Part shown: positions 30,714 through 39,244 of the stretch, one piece after another | How positions within the stretch are numbered: the stretch's first letter is position 1 | Layout of the letters: every line of letters begins with the position of its first letter | Source of the DNA: CAKKQX01 sp963734595 | Lineage (GTDB): Bacteria; Pseudomonadota; Gammaproteobacteria; Burkholderiales; SG8-41 | DNA: 64,000 bases | Direction: 5' to 3' | Assembly: GCA_963734595.1 (NCBI GenBank) | Contig: CAVTHV010000029.1 | Coordinates: forward strand, 186,001 to 250,000 | The notes under the pieces: model-generated | What the model saw: the letters and a program-made list of their open reading frames with translations, nothing else | Database searches by the model: none | Told to the model about the DNA's origin: nothing | Translations under genes and position numbers: made by a program

Positions 30714-31194
30714 CGCTGCCCCCTCGTTTTGATTACTTGTTTGCAGAATTTGCTTCGACAATGCGCGCCGGGAAAACCCCCTGCTTTGCTTTCTCGTTCG
30801 TCGAACTTGCTTTGGCAGCGCACGGCGCTGCTGCCGGATTGCCCCTGCGGGTACCGGGCAGTCGATATAATATGCGCATGCAATCTGCAGTAAAGCGAAA
30901 AATGTTTGCGCCCCCCCAATTTATTTTCATCCTGCCGTCCGCATGTCTTTCGGACTCCCGCCCTTAGAGTCCCTAGCATAATGAAACACGTGTGCGTTGC
31001 GAGGCAAAATTGGTGCTGACGCGAAGGACGGTGCAGAGCATATCGCGAATATGGTCAAGCCGGCCGACAAAGTCAGCGCCGGTTTTGATCGCAACCCTTG
31101 GGGCTGGCACGAGTTTTGGCCCATGGCATTGTCGCTCCCCTTGCCAATATTCGCGATATTGGCTGCGGGTCGCTTCGCGCCCTGAGCCAAAATC
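30714..31194. promoter_or_regulatory. divergent regulatory region between the SDR operon and lysR
   Basis: No gene is supported here. A TATAAT lies at 30866-30871 on the plus strand. From 30966 onward begins the left arm of a long imperfect palindrome that runs into the lysR coding start. Confidence 0.45.
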
Positions 31195-31233
31195 GTGCCA
31201 GCGCATCACGCGTTTCATTATGTTAGGGACTCT
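30966..31233. repeat. long imperfect palindrome duplicating the lysR 5' end
   Basis: The left arm starts AGAGTCCCTAGCATAATGAA. The right arm, read in reverse complement, starts AGAGTCCCTAACATAATGAA and includes the first 13 codons of lysR. Homology continues inward for about 125 bases (for example ATATCGCGAATAT in both arms), with the centre near 31099. The left arm still encodes HVFHYARDS, against HAFHYVRDS in LysR. Confidence 0.75.
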
Positions 31234-32112
31234 TACACGCTGGTCGCGTTCGAGGCGGCGGCGCGGCTGCAAAGTTTCGTCAGCGCGGCACGCGAACTGT
31301 GCATTACCGCGAGCGCGGTCAGCCACCGCATCAAGCTGCTCGAACAGCACTACGGCACTCAGTTCTTCATCCGCAACAAGCAGAACCTGTCGCTGACGCA
31401 TGAAGGCGCGGTTTTCCTGGAGGCGGTCCTCGATGCGCTGCTGATCCTGCGCTCGGCGTCATCACGGCTGCGCCAGGATGTCCCGAAAACAATCCGGATC
31501 AACGTATCGACCGCGCTCGCCAACAAGTGGCTGGCGCACCGGCTGGACGGCTACTATGCAAAACACCGGGATGCCCGGCTGAAGATCCGGGCGGTGCATC
31601 ATACCGCCCTGAATCAACTGGCCGACCTGCGGTCAGGCGAAGTCGATCTGGCCATCCGTTACTGCAGAAAAGACGACTGGCGCGGATTCAGAAAAACCCG
31701 GCTCCTGCCGGTCAGGGTGTACCCCGTGTGCAGCCCCGCCTACAAAACCAGGCACAATCTGAGAACGCCGCGCGACCTGGCGCATGCGACATTGCTGCGG
31801 TCGCCGCGGGAGCCCTGGGACGAGTGGTTCAGGATCGCCGGAATGAAAACGGCCCCGGCGCCCGCCGGGACCGAGTTCAGCGATGCGGGACTGCTGCTGA
31901 GCGCGGCTATCGGGGGGCAGGGCGTGGCCCTCGCCCGGGACGTGCTGGTGGAAGAGGACATCGCGGTCGGACGCCTGGTCAGGCTGTTTGAAAAGAGCAT
32001 GCCCTCGGAGCTCGCGTATTGCGCGCTTTATCCGCTCAAAAAAGCGCTGCGGCCGGAAGTGAAAGCGTTCATCGCCTGGCTGGTCGGCGAATCCCGCGGC
32101 AGGCGTTCATAG
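31195..32112 (+). CDS. LysR-family transcriptional regulator
   Basis: 305 residues. An N-terminal winged helix (FEAAARLQSFVSAAREL, then ITASAVSHRIKLLEQHYG and the wing FIRNKQNLSLTHEG) is followed by a periplasmic-binding-protein-like effector domain. It resembles the GcvA-type subgroup. The GTG at 31195 is the only start giving a complete helix-turn-helix, but it has no strong ribosome-binding site. The gene is divergent from the SDR-Bug-MmgE operon, which it probably controls. Its first codons lie within a long inverted duplication. Confidence 0.88.
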   Translation: MPAHHAFHYVRDSYTLVAFEAAARLQSFVSAARELCITASAVSHRIKLLEQHYGTQFFIRNKQNLSLTHEGAVFLEAVLDALLILRSASSRLRQDVPKTIRINVSTALANKWLAHRLDGYYAKHRDARLKIRAVHHTALNQLADLRSGEVDLAIRYCRKDDWRGFRKTRLLPVRVYPVCSPAYKTRHNLRTPRDLAHATLLRSPREPWDEWFRIAGMKTAPAPAGTEFSDAGLLLSAAIGGQGVALARDVLVEEDIAVGRLVRLFEKSMPSELAYCALYPLKKALRPEVKAFIAWLVGESRGRRS

Positions 32113-32130
32113 ATAGTTGATCGTCACTTT

Positions 32131-32262
32131 CCCCCACCCGCCAAAACAAAGGCCGGCGTTGAAGCCGGCCTTTGTTTTTCATGAAGGGAATTTGCCGATC
32201 TGCGCTTTTCTCAATGCGCTGCGTGCGAACCGCCTTCCGATGACAGCCCTGAGGAGGATGAT
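32131..32262. repeat. GGCCGGC hairpin element, copy 6
   Basis: Stem AAAGGCCGGC (32148-32157) / GCCGGCCTTT (32164-32173), a compensated variant of the usual GGCCAGC stem. The right flank ends CCGATGACAGCCCTG, as after copy 8. Confidence 0.8.
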
Positions 32263-32267
32263 TGGCG

Positions 32268-32450
32268 CTAACTCTTCTTTAAATCCTCGACCGCCTGCTT
32301 GACGTCGCCGACGCCCTTCTGCACCTTCCCGGCAATCTGTTTCGAAAGCCCCTTGATCTGCTGTTTTTTGCTTCCAACCAGCTTGCCCGCTTCTTCCTGC
32401 ACTTTGCCGGCAACGTCTTTCGCCGCGCCCTTCACCTGGTCTTTGTTCAT
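32268..32450 (-). CDS. CsbD-like stress-response protein
   Basis: 60 residues. The opening MNKDQVKGAAKDVAGKVQEE and the repeated GK/GL helices define the CsbD family: small soluble, largely disordered proteins induced by envelope or general stress. Length is typical. It is the last of three minus-strand genes with DUF3309 and the cytochrome-BON gene, a combination suggesting envelope stress. Confidence 0.9.
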   Translation of the reverse strand: MNKDQVKGAAKDVAGKVQEEAGKLVGSKKQQIKGLSKQIAGKVQKGVGDVKQAVEDLKKS

Positions 32451-32502
32451 GTTCGACTGCCCCTGTTGTAAGCGCTGCGCGCAGCGCGATGGAAAATAAC
32501 GG

Positions 32503-32661
32503 CTATATCTTGCCCAGCAGAAGCAATATCACGAGTATCAACAACACCAATCCGATGCCGCCGCTGGGACCGTATCCCCATCCCCTGCTGTGGGGCCAGG
32601 TCGGGATCACACCCAACAGGATCAGAATCAGCACGATCAATAAAATCATTCCAACACTCAT
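32503..32661 (-). CDS. DUF3309 small membrane protein
   Basis: 52 residues: MSVGMILLIVLILILLGVIP, the conserved soluble turn TWPHSRGWGYGPSGG, then a second membrane segment ending LLLLGKI. The central motif is diagnostic of DUF3309. AAGGAGAG precedes the ATG at 32661 on the minus strand, and the stop is TAG at 32503-32505. Function is unknown; it forms a two-helix hairpin in the inner membrane, between the cytochrome-BON and CsbD genes. Confidence 0.9.
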   Translation of the reverse strand: MSVGMILLIVLILILLGVIPTWPHSRGWGYGPSGGIGLVLLILVILLLLGKI

Positions 32662-32712
32662 TTTGTCTCTCCTTGCATTGCGTTACCGATGCCGCGCACG
32701 GAGCCACCGGCT

Positions 32713-33324
32713 TTACTGCTGGCCTTTGACGATCATGTCATTCTTGACCGACTTCACGCCCTTGACGCCCTTGACCACTGCGACGGCCTTGTTGATATCG
32801 GCTCGGGACCTGACAAAGCCGCTCAACTGAACCGTGCCCTTATGGGTTTCGACGTTGATTTCGGCCGACTTGAGCGTAGATTCTTCCAGAATTGCGGCCT
32901 TCACTTTGGTCGTGATCACGGCGTCGTCGACATATTCCCCGACGGATTCTTTCTTGGATGCCGCCGCGGTGGATTTCTCTTTGGCGGGTTTGTCCGCGCC
33001 CGCGGTCTTGTCGTGGCATTTCGCGCAATCGGCAGCAACTTTGACGCTGAACGCCTTCGTGCCGTCATGGCAGGCGCCGCAGAACTTGCCTTTGTTCATC
33101 GCGGCCATCGTGATCTTGTCGCCGCCTTTTTTCATTTCGAACAGCTTGGGCTTGGTGTGGCAATCCGCGCATTTCAGGCCCTTGTCCGCATGGACCTTGC
33201 CGTCGAAGACCACTTTGCCATTGGAACTCGCAAACTCCACCGTCTTGCCGGGCGGAACCGCCATGACGTTGCCGATCGAAAGCATCAGTGCCGCAAATAC
33301 CGCCAGAATTCCCGCAGATTTCAT
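32713..33324 (-). CDS. triheme c7-type cytochrome fused to a BON domain
   Basis: 203 residues with a signal peptide (AGILAVFAALMLSIGNVMA). Residues about 25-110 hold three heme-c motifs, CADCH, CGACH and CAKCH, with the extra histidines of the c7/c3 class (VHADKGLKCADCH). An Ala/Lys-rich linker (about 110-128) leads to a BON domain (VDDAVITTKVKAAIL, INVETHKGTVQLSGFV, VKGVKGVKSV). BON domains bind phospholipid or envelope surfaces, so this may anchor a small electron carrier in the periplasm. GAGGGAG precedes the ATG at 33324. Confidence 0.9.
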   Translation of the reverse strand: MKSAGILAVFAALMLSIGNVMAVPPGKTVEFASSNGKVVFDGKVHADKGLKCADCHTKPKLFEMKKGGDKITMAAMNKGKFCGACHDGTKAFSVKVAADCAKCHDKTAGADKPAKEKSTAAASKKESVGEYVDDAVITTKVKAAILEESTLKSAEINVETHKGTVQLSGFVRSRADINKAVAVVKGVKGVKSVKNDMIVKGQQ

Positions 33325-33828
33325 TTTGTTACTCCCTCAGGTAGTCGACGATGAAAGAACGCTTCCATTTAGTCAGCAAATGCCGGAGCGGATTTGCCAG
33401 CGGATATTACATACCTGCCGCGCGCGATGTTCTGTAACGAAAGCGTACATACGACAGGACGGCTGATTACTATGCGGACTTCCACGCTCAGTTCGCCGGC
33501 CGGGCGTTCGCAACCCCCTCACCTGCCAGTACAAAGGCCAGCCTCAACGCCGGCCCTGGTCATTCACGGCCTTGATCGCGCTACACCATAACCAGGAGCG
33601 GTCGGTCATAGAGGCTGCAGTATGACCATAGCGCCTTGTTTTTATTCCTTTATTATAATTTTTTCGCAATCGCCACAAGGGCCGGTCTTGTGATATCAGT
33701 TTTCTGATGGCTCAAGACCTGTCCCCCTTCTAACGCCTATACTTCCAATCCGCGGTGCCGGAACTCGCCGCGCGGCTCAATAAGGCATCTGTCAGTTCCT
33801 GATCAACTTCGCAACCGGGAGGACAAAA
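33325..33828. other. 504-base spacer with a modular hairpin element and a palindrome
   Basis: No gene is supported. It contains modular element copy 7 (33514-33668) and the hairpin GGTCTTGTGATATCAG...CTGATGGCTCAAGACC (33678-33724), which shares words with the element at 18676. The promoter of the cytochrome-BON gene must lie near its left end. Confidence 0.6.
33514..33668. repeat. modular hairpin element, copy 7 (degenerate stem)
   Basis: CCCCTCACCTGCCAGTACAA, a stem AAAGGCCAGC / GCCGGCCCTG with mismatches, GTCATTCACGG, then the AT-rich end TTGTTTTTATTCCTTTATTA. The order of parts matches copies 5, 9 and 10. Confidence 0.75.
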
Positions 33829-34860
33829 ATGGAAAACCGGCAACCTGACGAACACCAGACAAAACGGAGCATTCACACGCAACGCGCGCTGAAGGCGGCA
33901 TGCACAGTCGCGGCCGCATGTTTCCTGCATGCGGGAATCGCGCCGGCAGCCGACACCGCGGCGGACTACCCCGCCAAACCCGTGCGGCTCCTCGTCGCCC
34001 AGGGCACGGGCAGTTCGGTGGACAACCTCGGGCGGATACTCGCGGGGCGGCTTACGGAGCTGTGGGGCAAGCAGGTGATCGTGGACAATCGCGGCGGCGC
34101 CGGCGGCACCATCGGCGCCGAGATCGCATCGCACGCCGCGCCCGACGGCTACACGCTGCTCATGTCGTCGACCGCGATGCAGGTGGTTTCGCCGCAGATC
34201 TACACGAATCTCACCTATCATCCGACCAGGGATTTCGCGCAATTCACGATGACCGCGCTGACCCAGAACATTCTGGTCGCGAACCCGACGATGCCGTTCA
34301 AATCGGTCAGGGAGTTGATCGCCTACGCCAAGGCCAACCCGGGCAAGCTCAACATGGCGAACGCCGGCTCCGGCTTCCAGAGTCATCTTGCGGGCGTGCT
34401 GTTTGCGAACATGGCCAATATCGACGTGCACCACATCCCCTATAAAGGCGGCACGTCGATCATCAACGTGATCGCCGGCGAATCCCACATCACGATCGTG
34501 CCGGGGCCATCCGTCATGGGCCATATCCGCGCTGGCCGCGTGCGGGCGCTCGGGGTCGGGGGCGAGAAGCGCTCGTCGCTGCTGCCGGACGTCCCCACCA
34601 TCTCCGAATCGGGCGTGCCGGGCTTCGTCTCGACGGGCTGGACTGGCATGATGGGGCCCAAGGGCATCCCGAAACCGCTTGCCAACAAGATCTACGACTC
34701 GCTCATCAAGGTGATGAACGATCCCACCACGCGCGAGATGTTCACGCGGCAGGGCGCGGAGCCGATGACGAGCACGCCGGAGGAAATGCTGACGTTCATC
34801 AATGCGGAGTACGGGCGCTTCACGCAGGCGATCAAGCTCGCCGGCCTCACCATACAGTAG
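33829..34860 (+). CDS. Bug/TctC-family periplasmic solute receptor
   Basis: 343 residues. A rather long hydrophilic lead precedes the signal segment (AACTVAAACFLHAGIAPA). Motifs: RLLVAQGTGSSVDNLGR (a variant of the usual PGG loop), NRGGAGGTIGAE, HHIPYKGGTSIINV and PTISESGVPGF. GGGAGGAC precedes the ATG at 33829. It is intact and has no neighbouring transport or enzyme genes, so it is an orphan receptor. Confidence 0.92.
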   Translation: MENRQPDEHQTKRSIHTQRALKAACTVAAACFLHAGIAPAADTAADYPAKPVRLLVAQGTGSSVDNLGRILAGRLTELWGKQVIVDNRGGAGGTIGAEIASHAAPDGYTLLMSSTAMQVVSPQIYTNLTYHPTRDFAQFTMTALTQNILVANPTMPFKSVRELIAYAKANPGKLNMANAGSGFQSHLAGVLFANMANIDVHHIPYKGGTSIINVIAGESHITIVPGPSVMGHIRAGRVRALGVGGEKRSSLLPDVPTISESGVPGFVSTGWTGMMGPKGIPKPLANKIYDSLIKVMNDPTTREMFTRQGAEPMTSTPEEMLTFINAEYGRFTQAIKLAGLTIQ

Positions 34861-35326
34861 AAAAAAGGGGGCGGGTTCGCATTTCCATAAGCCCCCTCGC
34901 CTCCCAAAACAAAGGCCAGCTTCAACGCTGGCCTTTGTCATTTACGGAAGCGATTTATCAATCTCCGCTTTTCCCAGTGTCTCCGGTCGCTCCGCGCGAA
35001 CCGCATTCCGATGACAACCCTGCGTGCATTGGGGTCAACCTGTCCCTTCCCCCGCGCAACTGGAGCCTTCGAGACAGCGAGTCCACATTTTCAATAAAAA
35101 ATCTATTGTTTTGTTAGGTTTGTATTTCGCCACCGGATTAGTCCGAGGTTTTATCTCAGTAGAATAGTTGACGCGCGCCGTTTCCTTGGTACTATCCCCA
35201 TTGACCGAGGTGAATCGATTTCAAAAGGTGCGCAGCTTTGAACATCGTTCTCCTCGCGACTGCCCCGTGGGCCCCGTGATGTTGAAACGGGGCTGCTGCG
35301 CGAGCGCTAATCAGAAAATGGGAGTT
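34861..35326. other. 466-base spacer with hairpin element copy 8
   Basis: The hairpin element occupies about 34870-35022. An AT-rich block (AATAAAAAATCTATTGTTTT, near 35095) matches 21950. No gene is supported between 34861 and 35326. Confidence 0.55.
34870..35022. repeat. GGCCAGC hairpin element, copy 8
   Basis: Left module GGGTTCGCATTTCCATAAGC, stem 34911-34920 / 34927-34936, then TCATTTACGGAAGC, TCAATCTCCGCTTTTCCCAG and CCGATGACAACCCTG. It is the longest copy of the B-type tail. Confidence 0.8.
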
Positions 35327-37960
35327 ATGTCCGCTATCCTTTCTGATCACTTTGGATCGAGCCGTTCAATGCCTCACGGTTATCGTTTCCGGTGGGCGCC
35401 CTCGCCGCGATGGATTAAAGTCGCAGCCGATCGCATCACCGCCGGCGTATCGATTACGACCGCGATCCTGCTGTGGTCATTGATACCAGGGCCCTTGCGG
35501 TCCCCGGCACGCTGCAGCTCGAAAACTCAAAGTCAAAGGTTGCGGGCCGAAGTGATGAACCGACGCCAGGACGAATCTGGTACCCGATCAGGCAAACCAT
35601 TCGCTGGAACGACGCCTTGCCGAGCGCACCTCCGAGCTTGCGACGACAAGCGCCTCATTGCGCGAGAGCGAGGCGCGCTTTCGCAGCCTGACCGAGATGT
35701 CCTCCGATTTTTATTGGGAGAGCGACGCCGAGCACCGGCTCACGATGCGCGGTTCGGCGAACAAGAAAGTCGAGCACGGTGTCGATGTTCGCAGCGCGGC
35801 GCGCAGATCGGCGAGCGGCGCTGGGAGATTCCGTATCTTTCGCCCGACGAAGCGGGCTGGCAGGCGCACCGGGCGATGCTGGATGCGCATGTGCCGTTCC
35901 GCAATTTCGAGCTTTCACGGCTCGGGGACGATGGCAGCGAGCGTTTTATCTCGATCAGCGGCGATCCGGTGTTCGATGCCGCCGGCGCATTCAAAGGCTA
36001 TCGCGGCGTCGGTACCGACATTACCGAGCGCAAGGCAGACCGAAGCGAAAATCCAGCGGCATGACCCAGCTTTACGCCGCATTGAGCCAGTGCAACGAGG
36101 CCATCGTGCGCTGCGCCAGCGAGGAAGAATTATTCCCGCAAATCTGCCGCATCGCGGTGCAGTTCGGCGGCATGAAGATGGCGTGGATCGGCATTATCGA
36201 CTCCGGACACCCGGATGGTCCGGGTCGCCGCCAGTTTTGGCGATCACGCCGACGAGTATCTGCAAGGCATCGAAATCTCGGTGGATGCCGACAGCCCGCT
36301 CGGGCGCGGTCCGACCGGCACCGCCATCCGCGAGAACCAGCCGGTCTGGTGTCAGGATTTCCAGAATGATCCGCGTCACCGCGCCGTGGCATGAGCGCGG
36401 CGCGCGCTTCGGCTGGCGCGCTTCGGCCTCGCTGCCCCTGCATCGGAATGGCGTCCCGGTTGGCGTTCTCACTCTGTATGCCGGCGAGGCCGGCGCGTTT
36501 GACGAAGCTGCGCGCCACCTGCTGATTGAAATGGCGACGGATATCAGCTTTGCGCTCGACAACTTCGCCCGCGAATCCAAGCGCAAGCAGGCGGAAGAAG
36601 CGTTGGCGCGGGAGAGCCACCGCAACCGGGTATTTCTGCGCAATGCCAGCGATGGCGTGCATATTCTTGACGTCGACGGGAATGTGCTGGAGGTCAGCGA
36701 TTCGTTCTGCCGGATGCTCGGCTACTCCCGTGAGGAACTGCTTGGCGCCAACGTATCGCTGTGGGATGCGCGATGGTCCACTGAAGAACTGAAGCGACAT
36801 CATGGCAGAGCAGGTGGCGAAAGGAGGTCGCTCGGTGTTCGAGACCAGGCACCGGCGCCGCGACGGGAGTGTTTTGGATGTCGAAATCGCCAGCCAGCAT
36901 CTTGAACTGGACGGCAAACCGGTGATATTCGCGTCCGCACGCGACATCACCGAGCGCATCCGTGCCGAGCGGGAACTCGTCGAATCGGAAGCGCAGTTCC
37001 GCGGCCTGGTCGAGCAGTCGATCGCCGGCATTTACATCATCCAGGACGACAAGTTCGTCTATGTGAATCCGCGCTTCGCCGAGATCCGTCGGCTTCGATT
37101 CGGCCGACGAATTGATCGGGCGCGATCCCGCTGTCATTGGATCGCCGAGAACGACCGCGGCACGGTTGCGGAGAATAATCGCCGCCTGATCGCGGGCGAA
37201 ACGCAGAGCATCGGCTTCAACTTTACCGCACTGCGCAAGGACGGATCGGTGATCGAGGTCGGCGTGCACGGCTCCCGCGCCACCTACCGCGGGCGGCCCG
37301 CGATCATCGGTCTGCTGCAGGACATCTCGGAGAAAAAACGCGCCGAGGAGCAGATCCAGCGCTACGTCGTGCAACTCGAAGACCGCGTTCATGAGCACCG
37401 TCGAGGTGGCAACGACCCTGAGCGAGATGCGCGATCCGTACACCGCCGGCCACGAGCGGCGGGTGGGCAAGATCGCCGTCACCATCGGCGCCGAACTCGG
37501 TTTCGACGAACGGCGGCATCGAGGGCCTGCAGGTCGCCGGCAATCTGCACGACATCGGCAAGATCACCATTCCCGCCGAGATCCTCTCCAAGCCCGGCAA
37601 GCTCACCACGATCGAATACCAGTTGATTCAGGGACATCCGCAGGTCCAGCTACGATGTGCTGAAGGAGCGTGGAATTTCCCTGGCCGGTGGCGCAGGTCG
37701 CGCTGCAGCACCACGAGCGCATGGACGGCAGCGGCTATCCGCAGGGCCTCAAGGGCGAGGCAATCCTGTTCGAGGCCCGCATCATGGCGGTGGCGGACGT
37801 GGTCGAGGCGATGTCCTCGCACCGGCCGTACCGGCCGGGACTGGGAATCGACAAGGCTCTCGCCGAAATCGAGCGTGGACGCGGAACGGCGTACGACGCG
37901 GATGTGGCCGACGCCTGCCTGCGCCTGTTTCGAGAGGGCGACTACCAATTGCCGGAATGA
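35327..37960 (+). pseudogene. PAS-GAF-PAS-PAS-HD-GYP signalling protein, about ten frame changes
   Basis: A cyclic-di-GMP phosphodiesterase-type sensor, readable only by joining frames. In order: a membrane segment (ITAGVSITTAILLWSLI), a coiled coil (LERRLAERTSELATTSASL), PAS (SEARFRSLTEMSSDFYWES ... GTDITERK), GAF (QLYAALSQCNEAIVRC ... ARHLLIEMATDISFALDNF), PAS (VFLRNASDGVHILDVDGN), PAS (AQFRGLVEQSIAGIYIIQDD) and HD-GYP (DPYTAGHERRVGKIA, HDIGKITIPAEIL, HHERMDGSGYPQGLKG). The HD-GYP metal and GYP residues are all present. Frame changes fall near 35640, 35800, 36040, 36055, 36215, 36390, 36800, 37090, 37390, 37515 and 37660. This is denser than in any neighbour, so real decay cannot be excluded. 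Confidence 0.85.
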
Positions 37961-37969
37961 ACGCTTTCA

Positions 37970-38116
37970 CCCCCCCTCGCCTCCCAAAACAAAGGCCAGC
38001 TTCAAGCTGGCCTTTGCCATTCACCATCCTGGTCCTGCTTCACAAAATGAGAAGCGCACTATCGCAAGGATCAAGAATTATCGTAATGCATTGTTTTTAT
38101 TCGTGTAGTTCAATAT
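37970..38116. repeat. modular hairpin element, copy 9
   Basis: CCCCTCGCCTCCCAAAAC, stem 37991-38000 / 38006-38015, second hairpin words TGCTTCACAAAATGAGAAGC, then GCATTGTTTTTATTCGTGT. It separates the convergent HD-GYP and LysR genes. Confidence 0.8.
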
Positions 38117-38120
38117 CGCC

Positions 38121-39086
38121 TCATCGTTGCCGCACGCGTTTTTGCGGTCGCGAAGGCCGTGCGGGCAACACGTCCGGCTGCGGGCGATTCCACGGCGGCG
38201 GGTCGAACAGAGCCACCAAAAAGTCCATGAACACGCGCACCTTGGGCTCGAGCCGCTGCTGTTGCCGGTACACGACCGAAATCTCGTATCCTCCGGCCTT
38301 GTAGTTCTCGAGCGTCTCAACCAGTTCTCCGCGCGCGATGTACGGCTGCGCATAGCACTCCGGTACCTGGATGAGACCGTAGCCCGCCCTCGCCGCCTCG
38401 ATCATCAATTCGAGGCGGTTGAATATCATCGGGCTGTTGATGGTGACCTGACGCACAACGGATCCTGTCATTACGCGCCACTCGCGCACGCGGCCGTTGC
38501 GCGGCCGGCGATAGGCGATACAGGTGTGGTTGTTGAGATCCTCAGGAGACTGCGGCGTACCGTGCGCGGCAAAATAGTCGGGCGCCCCGCACACCACGTA
38601 ACGCGTCGAGGCGAGCCGCCGCACGGCAAGACTGGAATCGTGCAACTCCCCGGTCTGCACCGACATGTCGAGCCCGTCTTCAATCGTGTGGGGCACGAAA
38701 TCCATGCATACGACTTCGATGGCAAGCGCAGGATGCTCGCGCATGAACCGGGGCAGGTGCGGCACGATCCACGTGCGGCCAAGCATCAGCGGCAGGCGCA
38801 CGCGCAACCGCCCGGCGGCCACCCGCCCGGAACGCCCGACCACCACCTCCGCTTCCGCCAGATCGGCGGTGATCTGCTTGCAGCGCGCGTAAAACTCGGC
38901 GCCCTCCGGGGTGGTGCTGAGCCGGCGCGTCGTGCGGATCAGCAAACGCACCGCGAGCTGCCGCTCCAGCCGGGTCAGCGTGCTGCTCACGGCCGCGGTG
39001 CTGACGCCCAGCGCGCGCGCAGCGCCGCTCAAGGTGCCGTGTTCGACCACGCGCAGAAAGACGAGGATGCCATGCAGTCGGTCCAT
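38121..39086 (-). CDS. LysR-family transcriptional regulator
   Basis: 321 residues. N-terminal helix-turn-helix: MDRLHGILVFLRVVEHGTLS, AARALGVSTAAVSSTLTRLE and wing RLLIRTTRRLSTTPEG. Then comes an effector-binding domain of the CrgA/DsdC-like type (VCGAPDYFAAHGTP, GYGLIQVPECYA). The ATG at 39086 gives the normal family N-terminus; ATG 39092 is two residues longer. It is divergent from the dapA-like operon and the palindrome at 39109-39128, so it probably controls that operon. Confidence 0.93.
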   Translation of the reverse strand: MDRLHGILVFLRVVEHGTLSGAARALGVSTAAVSSTLTRLERQLAVRLLIRTTRRLSTTPEGAEFYARCKQITADLAEAEVVVGRSGRVAAGRLRVRLPLMLGRTWIVPHLPRFMREHPALAIEVVCMDFVPHTIEDGLDMSVQTGELHDSSLAVRRLASTRYVVCGAPDYFAAHGTPQSPEDLNNHTCIAYRRPRNGRVREWRVMTGSVVRQVTINSPMIFNRLELMIEAARAGYGLIQVPECYAQPYIARGELVETLENYKAGGYEISVVYRQQQRLEPKVRVFMDFLVALFDPPPWNRPQPDVLPARPSRPQKRVRQR

Positions 39087-39108
39087 AGCCATAGGGGTAT
39101 CCGCCCAT

Positions 39109-39128
39109 TGTTAAAGCCTATCTTAACA
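39109..39128. promoter_or_regulatory. probable LysR operator
   Basis: A perfect inverted repeat TGTTAA-N8-TTAACA lies in the 158-base divergent region, 23 bases upstream of the regulator start. Size and symmetry suit a LysR-type recognition site. Confidence 0.65.
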
Positions 39129-39244
39129 GTGATTGTAGATCGCATCGCCTTACCGCACCACTGGGATATTCATAGAATCGACACTCGACGGTGTGCGTTA
39201 GCGCCGCAACGCTGCCCAACCCCAAACGGAAAGGGATCCAGACC

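Noticed and set aside
30737..30967. 76-residue plus-strand frame in the SDR/lysR divergent region
   Set aside because: Start and composition are poor, it overlaps the SDR start region, and no family was recognised; the region is better explained as regulatory.
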